A DNA stretch of 64,000 nucleotides, taken from the NCBI RefSeq assembly GCF_029603155.1, contig NZ_JAPMUA010000003.1, forward strand, positions 124,001 through 188,000, in the 5' to 3' direction. A model generated the notes under the pieces. That model did not search any database, was not told the origin of the DNA, and worked only from the letters and a program-made list of their open reading frames with translations. The translations under genes and the position numbers were made by a program. Positions 1 to 8,492 of this stretch are shown piece after piece (the stretch's first letter is position 1; every line of letters begins with the position of its first letter). This DNA is from Galbibacter pacificus (GTDB lineage: Bacteria > Bacteroidota > Bacteroidia > Flavobacteriales > Flavobacteriaceae).

Positions 1-146
1 CTACCGCTCCCAAAGAAGATTTTAACCTCATTGAGGAAGGGGATATTTTAAGTTTTGATTGTCAGTTCAGTACCGGTCGGTTTCTGGTGGGATATACCAA
101 AAATTATGTTCTTGAAGATCAATACATCAACAACTATTGCAGGTAA
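1..146 (+). CDS. C-terminal end of an unidentified protein (partial)
   Basis: An open frame entering from the left edge encodes about 47 residues and stops at TAA 144-146, one base before the end of the convergent pckA gene. The fragment is mixed in composition (motifs such as EEGDILSFD and RFLVGYTKNY) with no membrane segment or recognisable catalytic motif. I do not recognise the family. The tight convergent spacing with pckA suggests a real gene end rather than a chance frame, but only the tail is visible. Confidence 0.4.
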   Translation, partial: TAPKEDFNLIEEGDILSFDCQFSTGRFLVGYTKNYVLEDQYINNYCR

Positions 147-147
147 A

Positions 148-1740
148 TTAGATGAAAGGCCCTGATTTATATATCGATTCGCTGACCAGCCCTTTATATT
201 TCTCAAAGTTTCGTTGAAAGGCATCGGCGAGTTTTTTTTCAGTTTTGTGATAAGCACCCTTATCCTTCCAGTTTCTGACAGGGTTTAAGATACCCTCGGG
301 GACGGCACCGCACTTTTTGGGCATTGCTAGCTTAAAAGTAGGGTGTACGGTATAGCGTCCCTGGTCCGACATTTTAAGTTCCCCCTTGAGAACGGCATTT
401 ATCATTGCTCTTGTATACTTTAACGGGATGCGTTCCCCAACTCCATATGAGCCTCCGATCCACCCTGTGTTTACCAGCCATACCGATACCTTATCCTGCT
501 TTAACTTTTCCAATAGCATAGCCGTATATTTCACGGGGCTTAATGGTAGGAAAGGGGCTCCGAAACAAGCTGAAAATGAAGGAACCGGTTCAGTGATCCC
601 CTTTTCGGTTCCCGCAACTTTGGCCGTGTAACCGGAAATGAAATAATAAGCTGCCTGATCCTGGTTTAATTTGGCAATGGGGGGTAAGACCCCAAAAGCA
701 TCTGCGGTTAAAAGAAAAATATGTTTTGGGGCTGTTCCAGTGGAAGGCTGCTGAATGTTGCGCAGAAAATGGATCGGGTAACTGACCCTTGTATTTTGGG
801 TGATGGAAGCATCCGTGTAATCAACGCTTCCGTTGGGCATGAACGAGACGTTCTCCAGCAGCGCCCCTTTTTTGATGGCATCAAAAATTTCCGGTTCTTT
901 TTCAGGGGAGAGGCCGATGACTTTTGCATAGCACCCCCCTTCAAAGTTAAAGACCCCTTCTTTGGACCAGCCGTGTTCATCATCGCCGATCAGCTTGCGG
1001 TTCACATCGGCCGAGAGCGTGGTCTTTCCCGTACCGGAGAGCCCGAAAAAAAGTGCTGTTTCACCATTTTTTCCGACATTTGCTGCACAATGCATCGGGA
1101 AAACGCCTTCTTTCACCGGCAGCAAAAAATTGAGGGCCGAAAAGACGCCCTTCTTAATTTCCCCGGTATATCCGGTCCCCCCGATTAAGATGATCCTTTT
1201 TGAAAAATTAATAATGGTAAAGTTTGTATTCTTGGTTTTATGCTCCCCGGGAGTGGCCTTGTACCCAGGCGCATTTATGACGGTCCATTCCGGTTTGAAG
1301 GTGTCGAGTTCCTGCGCTTCCGGTCTTAAGAACATATTATAGGCAAATAAATTGGACCAAGGATATTCCGTAATTACACGGATGTTCATTTTATAGTTTT
1401 CCCCTGCACATACCTGCGCATCCCTCACATAAACAGTATCTTGCAAATAGGCGGTCACTTGCCGGTATAGCATATCAAAGGATTTTTGATCAAAGGGCAG
1501 ATTGACTGCTCCCCAATCTACGGTTTTCCGGGTTAGGGCATCAACTACGATATACCTGTCCTCAGGGGACCTTCCCGTGAATTTACCGGTATGTACCGCA
1601 AGGGTCCCGTTTTCGGTCTCTCGGCCCATGTTTAGTAAGATGGTCTGCTTTTGAAGGGCTTCGGGGGACCACTGATAATGGATAAGGTTCGCGTTTATCC
1701 CCAGGTCAAGGTTCAGGCTTTCTTTAATTTTGGCTGTCAT
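148..1740 (-). CDS. pckA: Phosphoenolpyruvate carboxykinase (ATP)
   Basis: A 530-residue protein of the usual length for ATP-dependent PEP carboxykinase, which converts oxaloacetate and ATP to PEP, CO2 and ADP at the entry to gluconeogenesis in the cytosol. Visible hallmarks are the substrate-site region HTGKFTGRSPEDRYIV near residues 50-65, the Mn-binding FPMHCAAN segment near 214-221, the kinase-1a P-loop GLSGTGKTT at about 233-241, and the kinase-2 region LIGDDEHGW just after it. The family is distinguished from GTP-type enzymes by these motifs and the length. It is transcribed alone on the minus strand, has the least AT-rich composition of the left flank, and is a typical core gene marking chromosomal context. 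Confidence 0.97.
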   Translation of the reverse strand: MTAKIKESLNLDLGINANLIHYQWSPEALQKQTILLNMGRETENGTLAVHTGKFTGRSPEDRYIVVDALTRKTVDWGAVNLPFDQKSFDMLYRQVTAYLQDTVYVRDAQVCAGENYKMNIRVITEYPWSNLFAYNMFLRPEAQELDTFKPEWTVINAPGYKATPGEHKTKNTNFTIINFSKRIILIGGTGYTGEIKKGVFSALNFLLPVKEGVFPMHCAANVGKNGETALFFGLSGTGKTTLSADVNRKLIGDDEHGWSKEGVFNFEGGCYAKVIGLSPEKEPEIFDAIKKGALLENVSFMPNGSVDYTDASITQNTRVSYPIHFLRNIQQPSTGTAPKHIFLLTADAFGVLPPIAKLNQDQAAYYFISGYTAKVAGTEKGITEPVPSFSACFGAPFLPLSPVKYTAMLLEKLKQDKVSVWLVNTGWIGGSYGVGERIPLKYTRAMINAVLKGELKMSDQGRYTVHPTFKLAMPKKCGAVPEGILNPVRNWKDKGAYHKTEKKLADAFQRNFEKYKGLVSESIYKSGPFI

Positions 1741-1870
1741 AACAGGTGTTTTAATGGCGTGCTATTCCATATGGTTTGTCTCTAAAATCAAACAAGTTTA
1801 ACAACTAAAAACCTAAAAGTCAGTACTTTATTAAATTTTATTGTTTTTTACTGATATTTAGCAAGCTCCC

Positions 1871-2020
1871 ATGGACAAGGCCGCTGGAGCACCCTTTTAT
1901 AAAGCAGCCCTGACCGGTATCCATGTAAGAAACGGTAGGGCAACCATCGGGTTTTATGCCCATGGGGCCCCAGGGGCAAGCTGCCAAATAGATGATGTGG
2001 TCTTTACCCGAACAAAATAA
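1871..2020 (+). pseudogene. C-terminal remnant of a secreted carbohydrate-active or binding protein
   Basis: A 49-codon frame ends at TAA 2018-2020 and reads like the tail of a galactose-binding-type beta-sandwich: it has the pattern VRNGRATIGFYAHGAPG followed by CQIDDVVF, which resembles C-terminal modules in secreted glycosidases of Bacteroidota. Nothing upstream in the same frame continues the domain, so the body of the gene is missing. The family assignment is by resemblance only; a short unrelated ORF cannot be excluded. Confidence 0.35.
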
Positions 2021-2146
2021 AGGTAAAAATTAAGGGACAGGACTTTACCTTTTCAAGAGACATCAAACAAAAAACAGACCACCGATAAGGCAGTCTGTCC
2101 TGTGATGATCTATAAGATCATAAGTAAAAAGAGAATCTTTATAATT

Positions 2147-2476
2147 TTATGAGTTGTCTTCTATTTCAGCTTTGGGGGCATTTGTTTTGACCGAAGCAAT
2201 GCCATTCTCCATGGCACTGTTGCCGGAATACATTTCACTGGTGCCGATTACCTGGCCGTTGGAAGCCTTTAGATTGAAATAAGGACTGCCGTCAGTTGCT
2301 GTCAAACGTTCAAAATGATCATCGTTTTGAGAATTGGTACGAACGGATTCAATTCCATTTTCACAAGACGCCTTTGAGGAATACCCTTGGCTGCTTAAGA
2401 TAACCTGTCCGTTGGATGCCTTTAAATTAAACCGGAACTTTCCGCCTTTGTCAGTTTTGATTTCAAATTTTCCCAT
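2147..2476 (-). CDS. YegP/DUF1508 family protein
   Basis: A 109-residue protein built from two copies of the roughly 50-residue DUF1508 module. Each copy has the same pattern, F-(R/Y)FNLKASNGQVI followed by a Tyr-Ser stretch and then ENGI-(E/A)SV-TN: residues about 10-50 and 62-102. The family includes E. coli YegP; its biochemical role is not established. The protein is cytoplasmic with no signal peptide. The start at 2476 is followed immediately by the first repeat, so it is well placed. The gene stands alone between decayed fragments. Confidence 0.85.
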   Translation of the reverse strand: MGKFEIKTDKGGKFRFNLKASNGQVILSSQGYSSKASCENGIESVRTNSQNDDHFERLTATDGSPYFNLKASNGQVIGTSEMYSGNSAMENGIASVKTNAPKAEIEDNS

Positions 2477-2807
2477 AATTAAAATTTTGTTTTTTCTAAG
2501 ATATGAAATTTTTATTTGTTATAGAATTTTATCGAGGGGCTTTGGATACAATCGAACTCCTCGAGAATTTAGACAACAAGTACCGCATGTATGAAAAATC
2601 AAATTTTGACGCTTGCTATACTATTTTTAATTCGCCCTAACCCCGCACTTTTTAAAAGTGTACAGAACCCAAAAAGTAGCTTCACCATGTAATAGCCAAT
2701 AGTAAGAAGGAAAGCTCTAAACCAATTATGAAGAACTTGATCCGAACAAAAATTTGTCTTCCGTTTGTGCTGTCCTTAAATATTGTTTAACTAAAAATTT
2801 CATTATC
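2477..2807. other. Intergenic stretch with one doubtful 45-codon ORF
   Basis: Between the YegP-type gene and the next remnant only one short frame is visible, at 2503-2640 on the plus strand (starts MKFLFVIEFYRG, 45 codons). It contains plausible codons but no recognisable domain or ribosome-binding site and may be debris. I see no RNA gene or convincing repeat here. Confidence 0.25.
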
Positions 2808-3213
2808 ATGGAAATAAAAACAAAATCGAACGGAACAGCTAAAAGAGCAAATGGAGCCGTTAAAAAGGAAGTACAGAACAAGTTGACCAATGAGGCCATT
2901 GGAAAAATAGTAGTATCTGAAAAGAAAGTAACGGTTGAAAGGCCCGTTATCAACTTGGATGACCGTATCCAGAAGTTTGAAAAATGTCGAGGATTGGCCA
3001 CGCACCGTGAAGGGCTGACGGAAACATTGAAGGAACAGACCAAGTTAATTACAACCCAGATGGTTCGAGTTCGTTCCACATAAGGAATTCCAAATACTTA
3101 GAGGTCAAGATTACCAACTCCAATCTGATAAATTGGTTACTACGCATTTACAGTCCACCTTGGAACATCGAAAATCCGAAATTGAACAGGAGATTGTAGA
3201 ATTCGAGCTTTGA
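2808..3213 (+). pseudogene. Frameshifted small gene of the kind carried on Bacteroidota mobile elements
   Basis: Starting at ATG 2808 (MEIKTKSNGTAKRANG), the frame reads to an early stop at 3081-3083, but the coding sense continues in other frames. After about residue 85 the sense moves to a frame reading NYNPDGSSSFHIRNS and ITNSNLIN, then shifts again to LVTTHLQSTLEHRKSEIEQE and ends at TGA 3211-3213. Restored, the product would be about 135 residues with a Lys-rich head and an amphipathic helical tail. I recognise the style from small conserved proteins on flavobacterial integrative elements but cannot name a family. Two frameshifts make it inactive unless there are sequencing errors. Confidence 0.55.
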
Positions 3214-3234
3214 TCTTAAAAGTTCATTAAATGT

Positions 3235-3267
3235 GAAAGCCTGCTCGCATGAGTGGGGTTTCTTTTT
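3235..3267 (+). terminator. Rho-independent terminator
   Basis: The arms 3235-3246 and 3251-3262 pair over 12 positions with one G-G mismatch and two G-T wobbles around a GCAT loop, and TTTTT follows at 3263-3267. It lies just after the frameshifted gene and before the TetR gene. Confidence 0.75.
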
Positions 3268-3351
3268 CATGTAAAATTTTGGAATAGACACAAAAGTTTT
3301 AATTACCATATATTTAGGGTTTATTAATAATCAGGTCAAATTTACGTTACC

Positions 3352-3912
3352 ATGCCAAAAAAAGAATCCATACTTATCGCCTCATTAAAACTAATTGTCC
3401 AAAAAGGTTTGCACGCAGTTACAATGGCAGAAATAGCAAAAGAAGCCAAAGTAGGTATAGGTACTATATATAAACACTTTAAAGACAAAGAGGATATCGT
3501 TCAACAGCTTTGGATATTTCAAAAACAGGACGAATCAGAGTTTATTTTCAAGGATTATATTGTCGAAGGTATTGTGAAAGAACGGTTCTGGTTTCTTTGG
3601 GAAAAGGTTATTCAATACTTTATATCACACCACGATGAATATTACTTTTCATATCACTTTGCTGCTTCCCCTATTTTAACTAAAGAAATTCATAACATTG
3701 CTATGAAAGATTTTTTAGCTTTTGATGTGATGTTTGAAGAAGGCCTTAAAGAAGGCTTATTTAAAGAGAACATGAGCGCTCGACATTTAAGGCTTTATAC
3801 ATTTAGTACAATCAATGGTTGGATATTATGGTCTTTTGATCAAAAAATTGATTTTACAGACGAAAAGATAGATCAGTTTATTACGATGGCTTGGGATGCT
3901 ATCAAGGGTTAG
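3352..3912 (+). CDS. TetR/AcrR family transcriptional regulator
   Basis: A 186-residue protein with a classic TetR N-terminal helix-turn-helix: ILIASLKLIVQKGLHAVTMAEIAKEAKVGIGTIYKHFKDKE at about residues 6-46, including the signature GIGTIYKHF. The C-terminal ligand-binding half is helical and Phe/Trp-rich, as expected for an effector pocket. A near-palindrome lies 18 bases after the stop and just before the AraC gene, the likely operator. It probably controls the following AraC-SDR genes and perhaps the channel genes. The ligand is unknown. Confidence 0.92.
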   Translation: MPKKESILIASLKLIVQKGLHAVTMAEIAKEAKVGIGTIYKHFKDKEDIVQQLWIFQKQDESEFIFKDYIVEGIVKERFWFLWEKVIQYFISHHDEYYFSYHFAASPILTKEIHNIAMKDFLAFDVMFEEGLKEGLFKENMSARHLRLYTFSTINGWILWSFDQKIDFTDEKIDQFITMAWDAIKG

Positions 3913-3929
3913 TCTTTTTAATATTTTTC

Positions 3930-3949
3930 TGAATGAATATTCAGTCAGT
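3930..3949. promoter_or_regulatory. Probable TetR operator upstream of the AraC gene
   Basis: CTGAATGAATATTCAGTCAG is palindromic except for one mismatched pair; its centre TGAATATTCA (3934-3943) is perfect. It is immediately followed by TATATTTG (3954-3961), an exact match to the Bacteroidota -7 element. A repressor bound here would block the -33 region, which fits control by the neighbouring TetR protein. Confidence 0.6.
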
Positions 3950-3966
3950 TTATTATATTTGTGTTA

Positions 3967-4887
3967 ATGACACAGAAACAAGACATTATATATTTTGAAA
4001 GCGTAAGTGATTTATACCAATCATTGGGGATGCCAATTGAGCAAGATGCTCAATTCACAATTAATAACTTATTGAACATTCATAGAGAGATTCCGTACAA
4101 ATCACCAATTTTTCGAGCTAATTATTATTCATTCATATTTGTAAAAGAGGGAAAAGGTAATTATACAACAGATGCCAATACGTTCAACTACACTTCAAAA
4201 GCACTTTATTTTACCAATCCAGGCCATCTAAAAGCATTTGAGTTTCTAGAGCTTCAAGAAGGTTACCTTATTACTTTGAGTGAAGAATTTTTAAAGCGAA
4301 ATGTGAAAAAAGGAGTTTTTAATGATTTTCCATTTTTATTGTCTGAAATCGTACCACCCAGACAACTAACAGATGAAGAGTATAACGAGTTTGAAACACT
4401 ATACCTACAAATTTTTAAAGAATACAGTAAAGTCTCACCTTATAAATATAAGATTATAGGCAGCCTATTTGTCGTTTTATTATTAAGGATAAAAGAATTG
4501 TTTTGGTCAAATTATTACCCGTTGGAAGAAGGTGATAGAAGTTCCCATATAGTAAAGAATTTTAAGACAGCGTTGGAGAGGTACTATCGTTCACTTTACG
4601 AGGGTATAGAAAATAAACCTATGCAAGTGAATGATTATGCAAAAAAACAAAATTTAAACTCAGCTTATTTCAGTCAAGTTATCAAAAGTAAAACAGGTCG
4701 TTCAGTATCAACTTGGATTTCAGAAAAAACGATTACATATGCTAAATCACAACTTAAAAATTCAACATTCTCAATTAAAGAAATATGCTATCAATTAGGG
4801 TTTTCGGAACCTGCTTATTTCAGTAATTTTTTCAAAAAGAAAACCGGTGTTTCACCTACCAAATACAGAAAATTAATGCGAAAGTAA
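3967..4887 (+). CDS. AraC family transcriptional regulator
   Basis: A 306-residue protein with an N-terminal cupin-like sensing half (residues about 30-130) and a C-terminal AraC DNA-binding domain with two helix-turn-helix motifs. The second HTH is clear: FSIKEICYQLGFSEPAYFSNFFKKKTGVSPTKYRK near the end. I chose the ATG at 3967 over the GTG at 3961. The -7 element ends at 3961, so either the transcript is nearly leaderless or a further promoter is used. The protein sits between the TetR gene and an SDR gene on the same strand and probably activates the latter. Confidence 0.9.
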   Translation: MTQKQDIIYFESVSDLYQSLGMPIEQDAQFTINNLLNIHREIPYKSPIFRANYYSFIFVKEGKGNYTTDANTFNYTSKALYFTNPGHLKAFEFLELQEGYLITLSEEFLKRNVKKGVFNDFPFLLSEIVPPRQLTDEEYNEFETLYLQIFKEYSKVSPYKYKIIGSLFVVLLLRIKELFWSNYYPLEEGDRSSHIVKNFKTALERYYRSLYEGIENKPMQVNDYAKKQNLNSAYFSQVIKSKTGRSVSTWISEKTITYAKSQLKNSTFSIKEICYQLGFSEPAYFSNFFKKKTGVSPTKYRKLMRK

Positions 4888-4989
4888 TAAACCTATAAAA
4901 AATATAAGTATTTCTATAAATCCCGTAACCTTTCAGCCAAATATTAATAGGAATTTTACGTAAATAATGAATCACATAATTTTAATAAA

Positions 4990-5745
4990 ATGAGTAAAAT
5001 CGATTTAAAGGACAAAGTAGTTTTAATAGCTGGTGGAGGTAAAAATCTTGGCGGCTTGTTAAGTAGAAATTTTGCAGCTAAAGGAGCGAAATTGGCTATT
5101 CATTACAATAGTGATAGTTCTAAAGTGGCAAGTGAAGAAACATTGGCAGCGGTTAAAGCAGCTGGTGGTGAAGGGTTTTTATATCAAGGAGATCTAACCA
5201 AGGTAGAAAACATTACCAAATTTTTTGACGAAGCCATCTCTAAATATGGGGGTATTGATGTGGCCATCAATACTGTGGGGATGGTGCTAAAAAAGCCATT
5301 TGAAGATACTACCGAGGCAGAATATGATACCATGTTTGCCATAAACTCAAAAGTGGCATATTTCTTTATTCAGGAAGCAGGCAGAAAATTAAATGATAAT
5401 GGAAAGCTATGTACCATAGTAACATCGCTATTGGCAGCTTATACAGGCCTATATTCTACCTATGCAGGAGCTAAAGCGCCGGTAGAGCATTTCACAAGAA
5501 TGGCGTCCAAAGAGTTTGGTGGTAGAGGGATTTCCGTAACTGCCGTAGGTCCGGGGCCAATGGATACGCCTTTCTTTTACGGGCAAGAGTCTGATGATGC
5601 TGTAGCATACCACAAATCTGCGTCAGCGTTAGGAGGTTTAACAGACATTAAAGACATAGCGCCATTAATTGAGTTTTTAGTGACCGATGGTTGGTGGATT
5701 ACTGGTCAGACAATCTTCGCAAACGGAGGTTATACAACTAGGTAA
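4990..5745 (+). CDS. Short-chain dehydrogenase/reductase (SDR)
   Basis: A 251-residue classical SDR. The cofactor loop is GGGKNLGG at about residues 15-22, a variant of TGxxxGxG; the structural segment AINTVGM corresponds to NNAG; the catalytic residues are Ser in IVTSLLAA and the YAGAK (YxxxK) pair. The C-terminal PGPMDTPFF and ANGGY segments fit the family's substrate lid and end. The protein would be a cytosolic NAD(P)-dependent oxidoreductase; the substrate cannot be inferred. It lies 100 bases downstream of the AraC regulator and is followed by a strong terminator. Confidence 0.92.
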   Translation: MSKIDLKDKVVLIAGGGKNLGGLLSRNFAAKGAKLAIHYNSDSSKVASEETLAAVKAAGGEGFLYQGDLTKVENITKFFDEAISKYGGIDVAINTVGMVLKKPFEDTTEAEYDTMFAINSKVAYFFIQEAGRKLNDNGKLCTIVTSLLAAYTGLYSTYAGAKAPVEHFTRMASKEFGGRGISVTAVGPGPMDTPFFYGQESDDAVAYHKSASALGGLTDIKDIAPLIEFLVTDGWWITGQTIFANGGYTTR

Positions 5746-5760
5746 TCTTATGATAAATAC

Positions 5761-5797
5761 ACTTGGCAATTATTGCACTAATAGTTGCCAAGTTTTT
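5761..5797 (+). terminator. Rho-independent terminator after the SDR gene
   Basis: ACTTGGCAAT pairs with AGTTGCCAAGT around a 14-base loop and runs directly into TTTTT (5793-5797). Confidence 0.8.
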
Positions 5798-5946
5798 CAA
5801 TTTTTAAAAACACAAGACCATGAATGCCTTCCAGTCCATTTTTGACAAAGAGAAGAGAATTATTTTTCAGATTCTACCAAATTTTATCAAGGAAAGGATA
5901 TTGGTAAAGCATTTAGCTTATTTTCTTAATTAAAAACGATAACACA

Positions 5947-6294
5947 ATGGTATCTAAAATAAGTAGTACTGTATTAATATTAGTAATACTCTTTATGGGT
6001 ATTAAACAAGGTTTGGCAATGGTTACCGGAAAACCAGAAATGCTTGAAATGTTTGGTAAATGGGGTTTTAATAAAACCGGTGTAATGGTTTTTGGAGTAC
6101 TAACCCTTTTAAGTACAGCATTAATTGCTATTCCAAAAACATTTATATGGGGTAATTTTTTAATGGCAGCAACAATATTGTTGATTATCTGCTTTCAGCT
6201 ATTTGATGGAAATCTAAAAGGAGCTGCTATTGAAGTGCCTTTCCTGCTTCTTAACTTACTAGTATTGTATTTAAAACATCCTCTAAACAATTAA
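5947..6294 (+). CDS. DoxX-like four-helix membrane protein
   Basis: A 115-residue protein with four hydrophobic segments (about residues 5-25, 45-63, 66-85 and 92-110). The sequence around KQGLAMVTGKPEMLEMFGKWG and the overall layout resemble the DoxX-like/DUF4870-adjacent small membrane proteins of Bacteroidota. Function is not established; some DoxX proteins are linked to redox or quinone metabolism. The gene sits next to an NTF2-like gene, and similar pairs are common in stress or detoxification clusters. Confidence 0.7.
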   Translation: MVSKISSTVLILVILFMGIKQGLAMVTGKPEMLEMFGKWGFNKTGVMVFGVLTLLSTALIAIPKTFIWGNFLMAATILLIICFQLFDGNLKGAAIEVPFLLLNLLVLYLKHPLNN

Positions 6295-6383
6295 TAATGA
6301 AAAAGGCTTTTGGCACATCACTTCTATCAGTAACGATAGTTGCATAAGCCCAAAACAATAAAAATAAATCAAAAACTAAAACT

Positions 6384-6704
6384 ATGGATTTGAGTATAAT
6401 TACAAATGAAACCGTCAAAGGTGCAATAGAAGCACTTCAAAATAAAGATAAAAACAAATGGCTAACTTATTTCACGGCAGATACAAAAATGACTGATGAT
6501 GGAAACCCTAGGGATTTCCATAGTTTTTCCAGAAATGCGGTTGGAAATGAATGGTTTACAGAAATACATCGCGTAGAAAACAACGGAAAAGACATTTATG
6601 GACACCTAACAACCAAACAATGGGGTGCGTTTAATGTGTATTTTAAGTTTCACGTTAATAATGAAGGAAAAATACATCAACTTGATATAGGGCAAGCAAA
6701 TTAA
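6384..6704 (+). CDS. SnoaL/NTF2-like small protein
   Basis: A 106-residue protein with the length and alternating helix/strand pattern of NTF2-like (SnoaL) cone folds: an N-terminal helix VKGAIEALQNKDKNKW, a short Asp-rich loop, then strands such as IYGHLTTKQWGAFNVYFKF. Some members are enzymes and others binding proteins; no catalytic residues are assignable. A short relic (start ATG 6298, 15 codons with a signal-peptide look) precedes it, suggesting the ancestral protein was secreted. It stops 2 bases before the channel gene, so the two are probably co-transcribed. Confidence 0.65.
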   Translation: MDLSIITNETVKGAIEALQNKDKNKWLTYFTADTKMTDDGNPRDFHSFSRNAVGNEWFTEIHRVENNGKDIYGHLTTKQWGAFNVYFKFHVNNEGKIHQLDIGQAN

Positions 6705-6706
6705 CA

Positions 6707-7387
6707 ATGCTCAAAAAATTTTATCATATAACACATACATACAAATATGAAATATTGCTGATTGCACTATTGGCACATTTGTATATAGGTATTGTATTAA
6801 GCGATTTAACATTTTATACTGCTGTAATCTGGCCGGTGAATATGCTTATTTTAGGTGTAGCCAGTATTGGTGTATTTATTGAAAAAGGCAGGATAAAAAA
6901 ACTAATTAAAAATGGGCTACTGGGAATGGTTATAGCTTTGCCAATAAGTATTCCGTTTTTTGGTCATGTCCAGTATTTTATGACCATGTTAAGCGCTGTG
7001 TACTGTCTGTTTTTTGGTTTTATTTTAATTGAAATCCTACGATTCTTAATAAAACCGAGCTATATCAATACAGATATTATTTCAGCTTCTGCTTGTGGCT
7101 TTTTCTTATTGATAGAAATGGCTGTTTTCTTACTACAGGCCATTTTTTATTTGGACAATTCAACGATCAATAATATAGATAGCTCTCAAGCTGCCACAAT
7201 TTATATGGATTTGGTGTACTTTAGTTCCATTACCGTAACAACAATTGGATTTGGTGACATTACCCCTAATACATATAGTACAAAGCTTATAGTTTCTCTT
7301 ATGGGAGTTGTCAGTCAATTTTATACCGCTGTTTTAATAGGAATTCTCATTAGCAAATTTGTGTCTCAAGAACAACAAAATAAATAA
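6707..7387 (+). CDS. Two-pore-domain-like K+ channel protein (Ion_trans_2)
   Basis: A 226-residue membrane protein with about six hydrophobic segments. The last two form a pore module: a helix, then the selectivity filter SSITVTTIGFGDITP at about residues 175-190, then LIVSLMGVVSQFYTAVLIGILISKF. TIGFGD is the canonical K+ filter (TxGYGD family). No voltage-sensor Arg series and no cytosolic RCK domain are present. The gene ends 3 bases before the bestrophin gene, so the two channel genes form a pair moving K+ and, probably, Cl-. Confidence 0.88.
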   Translation: MLKKFYHITHTYKYEILLIALLAHLYIGIVLSDLTFYTAVIWPVNMLILGVASIGVFIEKGRIKKLIKNGLLGMVIALPISIPFFGHVQYFMTMLSAVYCLFFGFILIEILRFLIKPSYINTDIISASACGFFLLIEMAVFLLQAIFYLDNSTINNIDSSQAATIYMDLVYFSSITVTTIGFGDITPNTYSTKLIVSLMGVVSQFYTAVLIGILISKFVSQEQQNK

Positions 7388-7390
7388 CTT

Positions 7391-8404
7391 ATGAATACAG
7401 GAAGTCATTACAAAATTCATCATTTCATTCCTTGGACAAGAAGGAATATTTTCAGGCTATTAATAATTGCAACAATCCCTACGGTCATCTATGCCATTTT
7501 TGATATAGATTGGATAGCTATCCCCTGGACAATTATTGGTTTAGTAGGTATAGGAGCTACTTTCATTACAGGATTTAGAAATACCCAGACTTATAATCGT
7601 TTATGGGAAGCGAGAATGATTTGGGGAGCTATTGTAAATGATAGTAGAACTTGGGGGGTAATGGTTAAAGATTTTATAGTAGGGGGTAATAAGACAGAAG
7701 AGAACGAAGATATCAAAGCCATTCATAAGCGATTGGTATATAGACACATTGCGTGGCTTACAGCTTTGCGTCATCAATTGCGTAAACCACAGGCCTGGGA
7801 AAATCAAAACAAACCTTATTTTAAGGAATACCTTAAACATTATAAAGTTCCTGAATGGGAAACAAGTATACAGGATGACCTTAAGCCTTACTTATCTCAA
7901 CAAGACTTGAATTATGTAATGGCAAAGAAAAATAGGGCAACACAAGTTTTGAGTTTACAATCGGCCGATCTAAAAAGAATAAGACAGCAAAGACTCATTG
8001 AGGCATATCCATATGTTAGTATAGAAGTTATGTTAAAAGACTTTTTTACACATCAAGGAAAAGCAGAGCGTATTAAGAACTTTCCATACCCGCGTCAGTT
8101 CACAAGTATAAGCCTGTACTTCATATGGTTGCTTGTAATATTAATTCCTTTTGGGTTATTAGAGCCATTGAGTAAGCTAGGGGAATATGGTGTTTGGTTA
8201 AATATCCCTTTTAGTGTTATAGTAGGATGGGTATTTACATCATTAGAGCAAGTAGGTGAAAGTACCGAAAACCCTTTTGAAGGAGGGGCAAACGATATTC
8301 CAATGGCTGCATTGTCAAGAACTATAGAGATAGATTTAAGGGAAATGTTAGAAGAAACCAATTTACCACCGGCTGCAGAAGCAATCAATAAAATATTAAT
8401 GTAA
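7391..8404 (+). CDS. Bestrophin family anion channel
   Basis: A 337-residue protein of the bacterial bestrophin (RFP-TM, UPF0187) family. The hallmark N-terminal segment is ITGFRNTQTYNRLWEARMIWGAIVNDSRTW at about residues 60-90. Membrane helices occur near 22-38, 42-60, 240-256 and 265-282. The conserved C-terminal acidic stretch ENPFEGGANDIPM follows, which in eukaryotic bestrophins is the calcium clasp region. Members form pentameric channels in the inner membrane. It immediately follows a K+-channel gene. Confidence 0.93.
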   Translation: MNTGSHYKIHHFIPWTRRNIFRLLIIATIPTVIYAIFDIDWIAIPWTIIGLVGIGATFITGFRNTQTYNRLWEARMIWGAIVNDSRTWGVMVKDFIVGGNKTEENEDIKAIHKRLVYRHIAWLTALRHQLRKPQAWENQNKPYFKEYLKHYKVPEWETSIQDDLKPYLSQQDLNYVMAKKNRATQVLSLQSADLKRIRQQRLIEAYPYVSIEVMLKDFFTHQGKAERIKNFPYPRQFTSISLYFIWLLVILIPFGLLEPLSKLGEYGVWLNIPFSVIVGWVFTSLEQVGESTENPFEGGANDIPMAALSRTIEIDLREMLEETNLPPAAEAINKILM

Positions 8405-8492
8405 GAACACACCTATGAAAAATCAAAAGACACTATCCTAATGCAAAAACTATCGAAGAGAGGTGTAAACTGAACTCCGTCAGAATACTTAC

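Noticed and set aside
721..1342. Plus-strand ORFs of 126-155 codons across pckA
   Set aside because: They are antisense shadows of the strongly supported PEP carboxykinase and show no domain-like pattern.
2526..2600. Possible tRNA-like sequence containing a GAACTCCTC stretch
   Set aside because: No cloverleaf can be drawn: no matching acceptor or T stem was found.
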